Assembly: GCF_002975275.1 (NCBI RefSeq)
Contig: NZ_PCOQ01000002.1
Coordinates: 248,001-312,000, forward strand
Direction: 5' to 3'
DNA length: 64,000 nt
Source: Achromobacter sp. MYb9
Lineage (GTDB): Bacteria; Pseudomonadota; Gammaproteobacteria; Burkholderiales; Burkholderiaceae_B
Below, piece after piece: positions 18,323-26,754 of the stretch. The notes under the pieces are model-generated. The model ran no database searches, had not been told where the DNA came from, and saw only the letters and a program-made list of their open reading frames with translations. Positions within the stretch are counted from its first letter, which is position 1; each line of letters opens with the position of its first letter. Position numbers and translations under genes: made by a program.

Positions 18323-19135
18323 CTACGTGCTCAGGCGGGTTTCGAAGACGGCTTCCAACGTGTCGCCTTGGCCGGTGCCCTGGACGCCAGCCAGTCTATC
18401 CAGCAGCAATTGAGCGGCTCGCCTGCCCAGATCGGCGGCGTCCACGCCTAGCGTGGTCAGCCCTTGCGCCCATTGGGCCGCGCTGCCGTCGTCCGTGAAC
18501 CCCAGCACTGCCAGGTCTTGCGGCACGTGAAGGTCGCGGTTGTGCGCTTCGGATACTGCCGCGGCGGCCAGCAGGTCCGACGTGCAGAATACCGCGTCGA
18601 AGATCGTATTCGTGGCCAATAGCCGCAAGAAGGCCATGCGGCCATCATTCATCTGCTGCACCTCGGGCTGCACGATATCGGCGACCCGGTCCAGGCCCAG
18701 CGCGGCCGCCGCGCTGAGGAAGCCGTCGCGCCGCGCGCGTTCCCAGGGATTGTCCGCGCTGATGCAGGCCACCAGCGCATGGCGCTTTTCGGCCAGATGG
18801 CGGGCCGCCATGCGGCCGGCTTCTTCGTTGTCGATCACGACCGCGCTATCTAGCGGCCGGGTCGAGGCGCTCCAGGTTTCCACCACCGGTATTTCCAGCC
18901 CCGCCAGGCCGGCCCGTAGCGCAGGCTCGTCCAGGGGGCCGATGACCAGCGCCGCAGCCGGGCGCAGGACGGCCAACTGGGGCAGCATGGCGGCATCGTG
19001 CCAGGGGCCGGCGGCCAGGTAGTAGCCGGCGGGCGCCAGCCGTTCGGCGCAAGCCTGGATGGCGCGGCCGGCAGGCCCGGCATCCAGGCGGGGCGCGATG
19101 AGCGCGACGGGGCGCAGCATAGGCAGGGAAGACAT
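18323..19135 (-). CDS. LacI/PurR-type ligand-binding domain protein lacking the HTH domain
   Basis: A 270-residue protein matching only the periplasmic-binding-fold part of LacI-family regulators: RPVALIAPRLDAGPAGRAIQ at the start, DNEEAGRMAARHLAEKRH, FCTSDLLAAAAVSEAHNRDL and DLAVLGFTDDGSAAQW. The DNA-binding helix-turn-helix that should fill the first 50-60 residues is absent. Upstream, in frame, is a TAG stop and AT-richer DNA, and no frame there reads as an HTH. It is either a truncated regulator, cut where the acquired segment begins, or a stand-alone sensor domain. It has no signal peptide. The start at 19135 is the best ATG; the 5-codon-later ATG is possible. Confidence 0.7.
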   Translation of the reverse strand: MSSLPMLRPVALIAPRLDAGPAGRAIQACAERLAPAGYYLAAGPWHDAAMLPQLAVLRPAAALVIGPLDEPALRAGLAGLEIPVVETWSASTRPLDSAVVIDNEEAGRMAARHLAEKRHALVACISADNPWERARRDGFLSAAAALGLDRVADIVQPEVQQMNDGRMAFLRLLATNTIFDAVFCTSDLLAAAAVSEAHNRDLHVPQDLAVLGFTDDGSAAQWAQGLTTLGVDAADLGRRAAQLLLDRLAGVQGTGQGDTLEAVFETRLST

Positions 19136-19441
19136 GGGGAATTTCAGGGGATTCGTCAGGCGTGACGATAACCCAGTCGGACGGGAAAAGAGGGCGGCTT
19201 CCAAGGGCCGAAGGAAATTCTAGAGAGTATGAGAATCCCGGTGTTTATACACTCTTTACGCGATCCAGATGTCGTCCAATCCCGGGTATGGAGATGGGCA
19301 AAGTAAGACGTACGGGCGATTTGGGGCGTTAATCGTATGCGCTGTAGCCTAAAAATCTGGAAGGGGCAGTAAAAATTCACCAAGAGGGGGTAATATCGAA
19401 AACGACTATTTTAGATCGCTGTTCGACCAGGAATCGAAAAA
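19136..19441. other. 306-base AT-richer intergenic region at the edge of the low-GC segment
   Basis: No convincing gene. It lies between two divergent genes and marks a shift from GC-rich to AT-richer composition (for example cctaaaaatctgg and taaaaattcacc). It should hold the promoter of the methyltransferase, whose ATG follows an AGGA. I see no inverted repeats at its ends or transposase remnants. Confidence 0.4.
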
Positions 19442-20491
19442 ATGGACCGTCGCCAAAAGATTGTGTCAGGGATCGACTTGCGAAATTCGGTTGGCATTGA
19501 GATAGGAGCGCTGGATAAGCCTATCGTGAGAAGAGCCGATGGGGAAATCATCTACGTGGATTTTTCGACAACAGAGGATCTTATAAAAAAGTACCACAGT
19601 GATCCTTCTGTAAATATAGAAAATATTGTCGACGTTAATGCGATCTGGGGAAAGAACACGCTGCTTCAGGCGATCGGCGGGAAAAAAGTTGACTACATTG
19701 TCGCTTCCCACGTCATCGAACATGTGCCTGACCTTATTACATGGCTCGCGGAATTGAGAGAGTCTTTGAATTCCAATGGGTCCATTCGCTTGGCCATCCC
19801 TGACCGACGGTTTACTTTTGACTACCTCCGTCACGAGACTCAACTGAAGGATGTCCTGGCCGCCTATGCGGTTAAGGCGCGAGTGCCGCAACCCCAACAG
19901 CTATTGGATCATCTGCTAGGCACGTCGGTCGTTGATATAGTTGCAGCATGGGAAGGGAAAATTGACCCGGCTTGCCTAAAAAAGCATGCCACGGTTCCGC
20001 AGGCGCTCAATACAACGCAAGACATGATTACCAACGGAACATATCACGATGTTCACTGTTGGATATTTACCCCACTGTCCTTTGCGCAACTCTTTTTAGA
20101 GCTGGCAGAAAATGGGCTGGTTAATTTGGCTTGTGATAATTTCACCGAAACACAAGAATATACATACGAATTTTTTGTGTCCCTGAAACCCTCTGACGAC
20201 AAACAGTATATCGTTGAAAGCTGGGTCAGAATGATTGAAGCAGTCAACGACCATATTCCTGGTTCTTCGTCGCAGCAACTTGTCGTAGCTAACAAGCAGA
20301 TTGAGACGCTGCGAGGGGAGCTTAAGGAAGAAATGAGGAAGAGATTGCTTTCGGAAGACATGACAAAGGAAGTTCGGTCCATGCTGCATCATGCTGAGAA
20401 CCAAATACACGCACTGAAGGGTTCCACAAGCTGGAGAGTCACCTCTCCCCTCAGAGTGGTTGGAAATCTCATTCGAAGGCAGTGGCGCTAA
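19442..20491 (+). CDS. class I SAM-dependent methyltransferase with coiled-coil tail, polysaccharide-type
   Basis: A 349-residue protein. Residues 1-200 resemble a Rossmann-fold methyltransferase: VGIEIGALDKP (motif I), YVDFST, ASHVIEHVPDLITWL and a NGSIRLAIPDRR strand. From about 270 there is a charged helical region likely to be a coiled coil (ETLRGELKEEMRKRLLSED), ending in a GSTSWRVTSPLR motif and a basic tail. A similar tail occurs on the methyltransferase at 24767-25852. Composition is AT-richer than the neighbours. It probably methylates a sugar of the surface glycan though it sits on the other side of lipA from that operon. Substrate unknown. Confidence 0.75.
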   Translation: MDRRQKIVSGIDLRNSVGIEIGALDKPIVRRADGEIIYVDFSTTEDLIKKYHSDPSVNIENIVDVNAIWGKNTLLQAIGGKKVDYIVASHVIEHVPDLITWLAELRESLNSNGSIRLAIPDRRFTFDYLRHETQLKDVLAAYAVKARVPQPQQLLDHLLGTSVVDIVAAWEGKIDPACLKKHATVPQALNTTQDMITNGTYHDVHCWIFTPLSFAQLFLELAENGLVNLACDNFTETQEYTYEFFVSLKPSDDKQYIVESWVRMIEAVNDHIPGSSSQQLVVANKQIETLRGELKEEMRKRLLSEDMTKEVRSMLHHAENQIHALKGSTSWRVTSPLRVVGNLIRRQWR

Positions 20492-20688
20492 TCTGCCTGA
20501 CTGGCTAGGTGTCTCTGGGATCGTTGTTGGGCGGCGTATTAGATGCGGGAGCTTTCAGACAGCCCGCCAAGGCGGTTCACGCACGCAGCAGGGCGGATAC
20601 GTTGGACGCAGATTCGTCCGGTAAAGGGTAAAATGCCTTCTTTTGTCCCATACCCGGCCGTCCTGCGCGCCGGTCATGAAGGTGTCCC
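20492..20688 (+). promoter_or_regulatory. lipA upstream region
   Basis: 197 bases between the methyltransferase and lipA, with composition returning to GC-rich. A ttggac at 20602-20607 and a taaaat at 20629-20634 resemble promoter hexamers but are 21 bases apart, which is too long for a good sigma-70 promoter. lipA is cut off from lipB here, so it needs its own promoter, most likely in this stretch. Confidence 0.35.
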
Positions 20689-21693
20689 ATGTCTACGCTC
20701 GCCGAGTCTCCTGTGCCCTCGAACGAATCCGCCGCCGCGCCCGCTGACGCGGCCTACGATCCGACTCAGAAGCAGAAATCCCAGGCCAAGACGGCGCGCA
20801 TCCCGATCAAGATTGTTCCGGCCGAACGTCTCAAGAAGCCCGAGTGGATCCGCGTGAAGGCCGCCGCGCCCGGCTCGCGCTTCTACGACATTAAGCGCAT
20901 CCTGCGGGAGCACAATCTGCACACGGTGTGCGAAGAAGCCTCGTGCCCGAACATCGGCGAGTGCTTCGGCAAGGGCACGGCCACGTTCATGATCATGGGC
21001 GACAAGTGCACGCGCCGCTGCCCGTTCTGTGACGTGGGCCACGGGCGCCCCGATCCGCTGGACACCAAGGAACCCGAGAACCTGGCGCGCACCATCGCCG
21101 CGTTGAAGCTGTCTTACGTCGTGATCACGTCCGTCGACCGCGACGATCTGCGCGACGGCGGCGCCGCCCATTTCGTGGATTGCATCACGCACATCCGCGA
21201 ACTGTCGCCCACCACCCGTATCGAAGTGCTGGTGCCCGACTTCCGCGGCCGCCTGGACCGCGCGCTGGCCATCCTGAACGCCGGCCCTCCGGACGTCATG
21301 AACCACAACCTTGAAACCGTGCCGCGTCTGTACAAGCAGGCCCGTCCGGGTTCGGATTACATGCATTCGCTCAAGCTGCTGGCCGAGTTCAAGAAGTTGC
21401 ACCCGGAAGTGCCCACGAAGTCAGGTCTGATGCTGGGTTTGGGCGAGACGGACGAAGAAATCCTGCAAGTGATGCGCGACATGCGCGAGCACAATGTGGA
21501 TATGTTGACGATTGGCCAGTATCTGCAGCCGTCGGAGCACCATCTGCCGGTGCTGCGGTACGTGCACCCGGACACGTTTGCTATGTTCGAGCGTGAGGCT
21601 TATGCGATGGGATTCTCACATGCTGCTGTGGGCGCCATGGTTCGGTCTTCGTACCATGCGGATGAACAGGCGCATGCCGCCGGAGTTAATTGA
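20689..21693 (+). CDS. lipA: lipoyl synthase
   Basis: LipA is a radical-SAM enzyme that inserts two sulfurs into protein-bound octanoate to make lipoate. The 334-residue protein has both iron-sulfur cysteine sets: [12 protein letters not shown] (auxiliary cluster) and [10 protein letters not shown] (radical-SAM CxxxCxxC). Further family segments are [28 protein letters not shown] and [17 protein letters not shown]. The N-terminal 60 residues are basic and variable. Composition is that of the host, unlike the genes on both sides. Confidence 0.97.
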   Translation: MSTLAESPVPSNESAAAPADAAYDPTQKQKSQAKTARIPIKIVPAERLKKPEWIRVKAAAPGSRFYDIKRILREHNLHTVCEEASCPNIGECFGKGTATFMIMGDKCTRRCPFCDVGHGRPDPLDTKEPENLARTIAALKLSYVVITSVDRDDLRDGGAAHFVDCITHIRELSPTTRIEVLVPDFRGRLDRALAILNAGPPDVMNHNLETVPRLYKQARPGSDYMHSLKLLAEFKKLHPEVPTKSGLMLGLGETDEEILQVMRDMREHNVDMLTIGQYLQPSEHHLPVLRYVHPDTFAMFEREAYAMGFSHAAVGAMVRSSYHADEQAHAAGVN

Positions 21694-21701
21694 GGGGCCT
21701 T

Positions 21702-21717
21702 CAAGCCTTCGGGCTTG
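21702..21717. other. UUCG-loop hairpin between lipA and the convergent polysaccharide operon
   Basis: A 6-bp stem (caagcc / ggcttg) closed by the stable ttcg tetraloop, 9 bases after the lipA stop. There is no T run beyond it, so it may be a pause or 3'-end-stabilising structure rather than a complete intrinsic terminator. Confidence 0.4.
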
Positions 21718-21751
21718 CAGCGATGTCTGCAGAGTTTTCGTGTGGCAGGGG

Positions 21752-22927
21752 CTATGTCCGAACAACGACCTCAGCGATTGCCTCTGAAAACTGATCCCAG
21801 CCGTAGTTGCGTCGTGCTTCTTCAAATGCAGAAGTTGCCATGTTGGAATATTGGCCTGCAGCTAATAAATCAAGTGCTGCCTCGATCTTATCGCTCCATT
21901 CATGGGATTTGGCCAAATACCCAGTCTCGCCGTCTCTTATGGCTTTTGAATAGGTATAGGTAGGGGTGGCAATAGTCACCGTGCCGGCGATAGCCGCTTC
22001 AAAATACTTCAGCTCTGATTTGCAATTCGTGAATTCATTATCAAGCAAAGGAACGATATTGATTTCAACGCTACCGATCAGACGCTGAAGATTGACATAG
22101 TCCTGCATTGGAAAGTAGTCAATACGATCCCGGAATAATTCCAGATGCTCGCCAGGTTCGATATACCCGACGAGCAGTAAGCGTATGTTCTGATGGCGCT
22201 TCATAGCCATGGAGATGGCGGGTGCTGCCAGATTGAAGTCCCGCCGGTGGCTGGGTGAACCGCTGAAGTAGCCAATCGAGACAGCATTTACGGATGAGAA
22301 CCCGGATAGCTGTTTGAGCCGATATATTTCCTCAGAATAATTCTGTTGAACGCGATTTAGAAAATTCGGAATAACGGCGGTAGGCTTGTCGGGAAAGTGT
22401 TCATTCAATTGAGCGGCCAAATAGGCATTCGTCAAAATTGCGCCGTCGCACAAGCGAAGCATTTCGGCCAGACGCGAGACATAGGCATACCAGTAGTTCA
22501 GTTGCTCGCCTTCCCGGTATTCACCGACGGTGTCGATGAGAAGGGGCAGCTTCTGCGTACTGAAAACTAGATCGTCAACGTCAAACAGCACGCGTACGCC
22601 ATGCAAGTTGGCAAGCCGAACCAATTGCACGAGCTGTGGTGAATAGCGTGTACGGCAAATTACCAGCGTCGTGCAATCTGATATGACCTGCATCACCTGC
22701 TCGATTTCATCTTTATAAAACCAAGCCGCTGAAATACTCGAGGCGGGCGCGCTATTCAGGCTGTCGACCATGTTGAACACGCGGTAGCGAAAGGTGCTGT
22801 TGTCGCGACCCTCATACAGATAAACCACACGAACTTTCTTTCGATAGAGCAGACGAACGCGATCGGAGCAAGGGATATCCCAGGGATCGGAATAGTCGTA
22901 CGGCTTTACTTGGAGAAGGCTAAACAT
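21752..22927 (-). CDS. glycosyltransferase, GT4-like
   Basis: A 391-residue cytoplasmic protein. The N-terminal part has a VRVVYLYEGRDNSTFRYRV strand and VLFDVDDLVF, the C-terminal part SIGYFSGSPSHRRDFNLAAP and a donor-site region (LKYFEAAIAGTVTIATPTY) with the Glu expected in GT-B enzymes of the GT4 kind. It ends the polysaccharide operon; its ATG overlaps the end of the WsaF gene by eight bases. Substrate unknown. The 3' end is convergent with lipA. Confidence 0.8.
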   Translation of the reverse strand: MFSLLQVKPYDYSDPWDIPCSDRVRLLYRKKVRVVYLYEGRDNSTFRYRVFNMVDSLNSAPASSISAAWFYKDEIEQVMQVISDCTTLVICRTRYSPQLVQLVRLANLHGVRVLFDVDDLVFSTQKLPLLIDTVGEYREGEQLNYWYAYVSRLAEMLRLCDGAILTNAYLAAQLNEHFPDKPTAVIPNFLNRVQQNYSEEIYRLKQLSGFSSVNAVSIGYFSGSPSHRRDFNLAAPAISMAMKRHQNIRLLLVGYIEPGEHLELFRDRIDYFPMQDYVNLQRLIGSVEINIVPLLDNEFTNCKSELKYFEAAIAGTVTIATPTYTYSKAIRDGETGYLAKSHEWSDKIEAALDLLAAGQYSNMATSAFEEARRNYGWDQFSEAIAEVVVRT

Positions 22928-24680
22928 GGAGGGCGCGAATTCGGTTGGAAAGAAAGTCGATGGAGCCGGCCAATGCAGTATTCCAGTCGGTCTGGATTGA
23001 GGCCGCTCTCATATTCTCGATCCTTGTCGACTCGCTGATACTTATCGCTTGCCGTATCCCCTCAACCAAAGCTTCCACTGTGGGTGGAACGCAGACGATA
23101 TTCTTCGAATAGGAAGAAAGATCGGTCTTGATACCTGAAGAATTGGTAACTGCGACAGCGCCCGAGCACGCCAGATCTAGCGGCGGATAGCTTGGGTGCG
23201 GAGTATCCATCAACGTCAATCCCACATCGATGGTTCGAAGTAATTCGGAATAATCGCCCCATCCCATCTGCTGGTGGAAATAAATATCGGGATTGCCAGG
23301 GAGTGTGCCGTTGGGTAAGTCCTTCCCTGCAAAATGAAATTCCCACTCCTTTGGATCCAGAATCCCCTGCAACAATGATTGTGTGATGACCTCAAGCCCA
23401 CGCAGGTAAAGATTGCGCAGATTATTAGGTCTGCCGTAAAAGAAAAAACGACGTTTTCCGGGCGGTCGTGGTCCATTGGTCGGACGCATGCTCGGGAAAG
23501 CAGGTTCAAAATATGTTGATCTGTCGGCTAAGCCGGCAATCGGATTGGGGCCCTGCGTCAGGTGACGCTGAAGCAATCGGGTATTGAGGGCGAACACGAT
23601 TTTGTCGTCGCTCAATACCTCTTCACATCGAATGCGTTCATCCCCATAGCCATAGAACATGCGTTCGTCTTCTTGCAGCAGGTAAATCATCTGCTCCGAT
23701 GCAATCGATTTTCGGACGCTCGCTGTAGTCCACCAAGATGTAGTGATGAAGACGTCATCTTCCCGACGTAGGGGCACGTAGTGTCCAGAAGTCGGTGCGG
23801 ATTCCAGCATGGTCAATTCACCAGTGAATTGCACTTGGTTGAGCTCGAGTAGTCGACGAACGACGTCCGTGTCACCATCGCTAATGCGTGTGATGAGTCT
23901 AAGCTCGGCACCTTTCTTTTGGGCGATGCTTGCGGCAAGTACTAGTGCCGTCGCGACGCCGCCAAAGAGAGAGGCGGGGCCTATGCTGTCGGTGACTACA
24001 TTGATACGCAGGCCGCGCGAAAAATCGTCCATAACGCGCATCGGCGCGAGGTGAGCCAAACGTGCTTGCAGGACGTCTTCGAATGAAATGGTCGGAAGAA
24101 TCGGCCTCACCTCACCGAATTTTCGAATTTTCCTGCCTTCACGACGGCCTGCAATCTCAAAATGGACAAGAGGATTCAAATGAGCCGCAGCGACGTCAGG
24201 GTGATCCAACAAGTATTGCTTCGAATCAAAATCATCACCAGGCTGTGTGCACTCTTGCCAATGGACGGCGTAATGTTCGGCGGCTTTACGACGAGTGGAG
24301 CCCGGTAGATACGCTCTCGAATAGGCCTGATGATCGAATAGCGGGGAACTTTCGATGAGCTTGGTGTCGCGACGAAGTAGTGACTTGGCACGGTGTCGAT
24401 GCACTATGCGCCGAAGTGCCTTCATCAGGAGGGTGGAAAAGTTCGGGTTTGCCGCTCCAACTACGTGAACCGGCTGTGTCCTCTTCGCGGCATCTAACTG
24501 CTTCTGGAGGTCTGCACAGCGTTGATACGCAGCTTCAAGCTCACGTCGGTGCCATGCCTGTTGGTCTTCGGAACGCAGGCGTGAAGGTTCGGCTTTCGTC
24601 ATGGATATCCCGTCAGTGGCCTCGGAGCCTGCCATGCCAAACGACGGAACTGATTGCGAAATAGTAGAATTATTAGGCAT
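22920..24680 (-). CDS. WsaF-type rhamnosyltransferase with N-terminal coiled coil
   Basis: A 586-residue protein. Residues about 30-70 are charged and helical (RRELEAAYQRCADLQKQLDA), followed by a basic stretch MKALRRIVHRHRAKSLLRR and a 'FDHQAYSRAYLPG ... HPDVAAAHLNPLVHFEIAG' region of the kind found in rhamnan glycosyltransferases. The C-terminal GT-B part has INVVTDSIGPASLFGGVAT, RRFFFYGRPNNLRNLYLRG and PPLDLACSGAVAVTNSSGI, resembling WsaF of Geobacillus, a beta-1,2-L-rhamnosyltransferase. The rml genes in the operon support a rhamnose donor. Linkage is not predictable. Confidence 0.78.
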   Translation of the reverse strand: MPNNSTISQSVPSFGMAGSEATDGISMTKAEPSRLRSEDQQAWHRRELEAAYQRCADLQKQLDAAKRTQPVHVVGAANPNFSTLLMKALRRIVHRHRAKSLLRRDTKLIESSPLFDHQAYSRAYLPGSTRRKAAEHYAVHWQECTQPGDDFDSKQYLLDHPDVAAAHLNPLVHFEIAGRREGRKIRKFGEVRPILPTISFEDVLQARLAHLAPMRVMDDFSRGLRINVVTDSIGPASLFGGVATALVLAASIAQKKGAELRLITRISDGDTDVVRRLLELNQVQFTGELTMLESAPTSGHYVPLRREDDVFITTSWWTTASVRKSIASEQMIYLLQEDERMFYGYGDERIRCEEVLSDDKIVFALNTRLLQRHLTQGPNPIAGLADRSTYFEPAFPSMRPTNGPRPPGKRRFFFYGRPNNLRNLYLRGLEVITQSLLQGILDPKEWEFHFAGKDLPNGTLPGNPDIYFHQQMGWGDYSELLRTIDVGLTLMDTPHPSYPPLDLACSGAVAVTNSSGIKTDLSSYSKNIVCVPPTVEALVEGIRQAISISESTRIENMRAASIQTDWNTALAGSIDFLSNRIRALHV

Positions 24681-24766
24681 TATGTCTGCACGAATGGCGT
24701 GGATATACGAATTTGAATGACGCTGGCAAACAGGCTCGTACGGCTAACAACGAACTAAAGTGTAGA

Positions 24767-25852
24767 TTACTTGAATATTCGCCGACAAAGTGCAGCAATC
24801 TGGCGTAGAGGCGTTGTCAATCGCCAACTTTTCGATCGGAGTAACGCTGCATTTACCTCTTCCGCCGCATCCGCCCTTCCTTGCTGCATGCGAAGTGCGT
24901 CTTGAAGATCCTGCGCCAACTTGCTCATGCGCCCGATTTCCTTGGTGTTTTCCCGTATTTTTTTGTCCCGGTCCAACAGCGCTACTTCTGCAGCATGTAG
25001 CGATTGCTCCGTTCGTAATACGGACTCGGCGGGTGGCGCCGAGCGTGTGGACCAGGGGTTGTTCGCCTGCGGTGGAACATCTTGGCGGCTGTATCGAGTT
25101 TGGTGCAGGGAGCCGTGTCCTTGAATGACCAATTCTTCATCGCCTGCAACGATTCGTTGGCCGAGCGCGTTGCTGGCTTCGGGTTGTTTGCGAATGACAC
25201 ATATCGAGTTTATGAACTCAATGGACCGTATTTCGGACAATGATCCAGGCTGAATCGTACAGCCATGGTGAGAAAGTATGCCATTCAACAGGCCAAGGCG
25301 ATCCGGCGTGTCTACGCCCCAGTGCTCGAAATTCAGGATATCGATCAACAGCTTAAAAAAGGATATCGAAGAGTAGGGATCGAACAGACCACCTTCAAAA
25401 TCTTTCCAATAGCTGCAGTGGAGGTCCTCGGCGATAAATGTGCCGCCTTGCGCTAATACGGGAAAGTACAGGCAGAACGACTTGATAATGTCCCCGGAAC
25501 TATGGGAGCCGTCATCGATAATGATGTCGAACGTCGCGGATTCATTAATAATCGTGGCGTATGTTTCGATTGCATTTGCATCTCCTACGATTACCCGCGT
25601 ATTCGGGTCAACGTAGCGGAGAGCCGCACAATCGGGATTTATATCGCAGCCGACGAGCTTGCTGGCATTAGGAAAGTACTTGGGCCAGATTTCCAGTGAG
25701 CCGCCATTCTGGATGCCGATTTCGAGAAGTCGGACGGACTTTTCACGGTACGGGTCTAGTATCCTCCCGTATTCTTCCAGATAAATCTCCCACTTATCCG
25801 AAACCTTGCCGGTATGGACGTCATACAAATGCCGCAGCGAGTCTGTAGTCAT
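24767..25852 (-). CDS. class I SAM-dependent methyltransferase with coiled-coil tail
   Basis: A 361-residue protein. Residues 1-200 are a methyltransferase domain: VRLLEIGIQNGGSLEIWPKY (motif I), LVGCDINPDCAAL, IIIDDGSHSSGDIIKSF and FIAEDLHCSYW, resembling cephalosporin-hydroxylase/sugar O-methyltransferases such as the macrocin and demethylmacrocin type. From about 275 there is a coiled coil (EVALLDRDKKIRENTKEIGR) and a terminal SKSWRLTTPLR motif with a basic end. I start at the ATG at 25852, since sequence upstream to 26188 lacks homology. It lies between Wzt and the WsaF gene. It may cap or decorate rhamnose residues. Its tail is like that of the methyltransferase at 19442. Confidence 0.78.
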   Translation of the reverse strand: MTTDSLRHLYDVHTGKVSDKWEIYLEEYGRILDPYREKSVRLLEIGIQNGGSLEIWPKYFPNASKLVGCDINPDCAALRYVDPNTRVIVGDANAIETYATIINESATFDIIIDDGSHSSGDIIKSFCLYFPVLAQGGTFIAEDLHCSYWKDFEGGLFDPYSSISFFKLLIDILNFEHWGVDTPDRLGLLNGILSHHGCTIQPGSLSEIRSIEFINSICVIRKQPEASNALGQRIVAGDEELVIQGHGSLHQTRYSRQDVPPQANNPWSTRSAPPAESVLRTEQSLHAAEVALLDRDKKIRENTKEIGRMSKLAQDLQDALRMQQGRADAAEEVNAALLRSKSWRLTTPLRQIAALCRRIFK

Positions 25853-25980
25853 TATTCCCTTCGGCGTGCGTGGATACTGGTTCCGCTGCGAATGTCTGCG
25901 CACGATTCGCCGCTGACTGTTCACTCGAAAAAAACCTGGACTATATTGATAAAACGCTATGCGAACTCGATCGTGCTGGC

Positions 25981-26724
25981 TTAGTGGCCAAAATATGCTT
26001 GAGTGACTTCGTCTGGTGTGCCATCCATCTTGATCTTGCCATGCTCCAGCCAGATGGCTCGATTGCATGTCTCTTTGACCAGCTCCCGCGAGTGGCTGGC
26101 AATCACCAGGATATGGGTGGATTCGACCAGTTCGTTCATCCGCGCCTCTGCGCGCACTCGAAATCCTTCGTCGCCAACGGAAAGCCATTCATCCATCAGC
26201 AATATTTCCGGCCGGATGATGGTTGATACCGAAAAAGCCAAGCGCAGATGCATGCCGGAAGAGTATGTCCGCACCGGCATATCGATGAAATCACCCAACT
26301 CCGAGAAGTCTATGATTTCCTCGAGTTTCGCGTTTATGTTCGCCCGTGTCAGGCCGAGCAGGGCGCCTCGAAGGTAAATGTTCTCACGCCCGGTGGCTTC
26401 AGGGTCAATGCCGAAACTCACATCGATGAGAGAGCCTATTTCGCCCTTGATCGCGGCGCGGCCACTTGACGGTTCATATACGCCGCTCAACAACCGCAGC
26501 AGCGTGCTCTTACCGGCGCCGTTATGCCCCAGCAAGCCGACGCGGTCGCCGTCCTTGATGGTCAAAGTCAGGTCTTCTAGCGCGCGGATAATGACCCGGC
26601 CGCTCGCATTGGCGCTAATCTGGCCGCCAGTGGCTACCTGAAAGAGCCTTTTTTTCAGCGAACGTGCGCTCGCGTTGTAGATCGGAAAGTCGACACAAAC
26701 CTGGTCGAATACGATGGAAGCCAT
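25981..26724 (-). CDS. wzt: polysaccharide ABC exporter ATPase, short form
   Basis: A 247-residue ATPase that powers export of the undecaprenyl-linked glycan. Walker A LGHNGAGKSTLLRLLSG, signature TYSSGMHLRLAFSVST and Walker B LLMDEWLSVGD are intact and match the Wzt/TagH type. Wzt proteins of E. coli O8/O9a carry an extra C-terminal carbohydrate-binding domain; this one stops after the nucleotide-binding domain, as in exporters that do not need to recognise a terminal cap. Partner is the permease gene just upstream, 30 bases away. Confidence 0.92.
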   Translation of the reverse strand: MASIVFDQVCVDFPIYNASARSLKKRLFQVATGGQISANASGRVIIRALEDLTLTIKDGDRVGLLGHNGAGKSTLLRLLSGVYEPSSGRAAIKGEIGSLIDVSFGIDPEATGRENIYLRGALLGLTRANINAKLEEIIDFSELGDFIDMPVRTYSSGMHLRLAFSVSTIIRPEILLMDEWLSVGDEGFRVRAEARMNELVESTHILVIASHSRELVKETCNRAIWLEHGKIKMDGTPDEVTQAYFGH

Positions 26725-26754
26725 AATCTGTTTGTCTTGGATGAACGGTATGTC

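Noticed and set aside
19136..19441. An insertion sequence or integration scar at the edge of the AT-richer segment
   Set aside because: No transposase fragment, terminal inverted repeats, target duplication or tRNA gene was seen.
25853..26188. An N-terminal extension of the second methyltransferase (112 residues)
   Set aside because: This stretch is not family-like, and from 25981 it overlaps the end of wzt. The ATG at 25852 precedes the methyltransferase domain directly.
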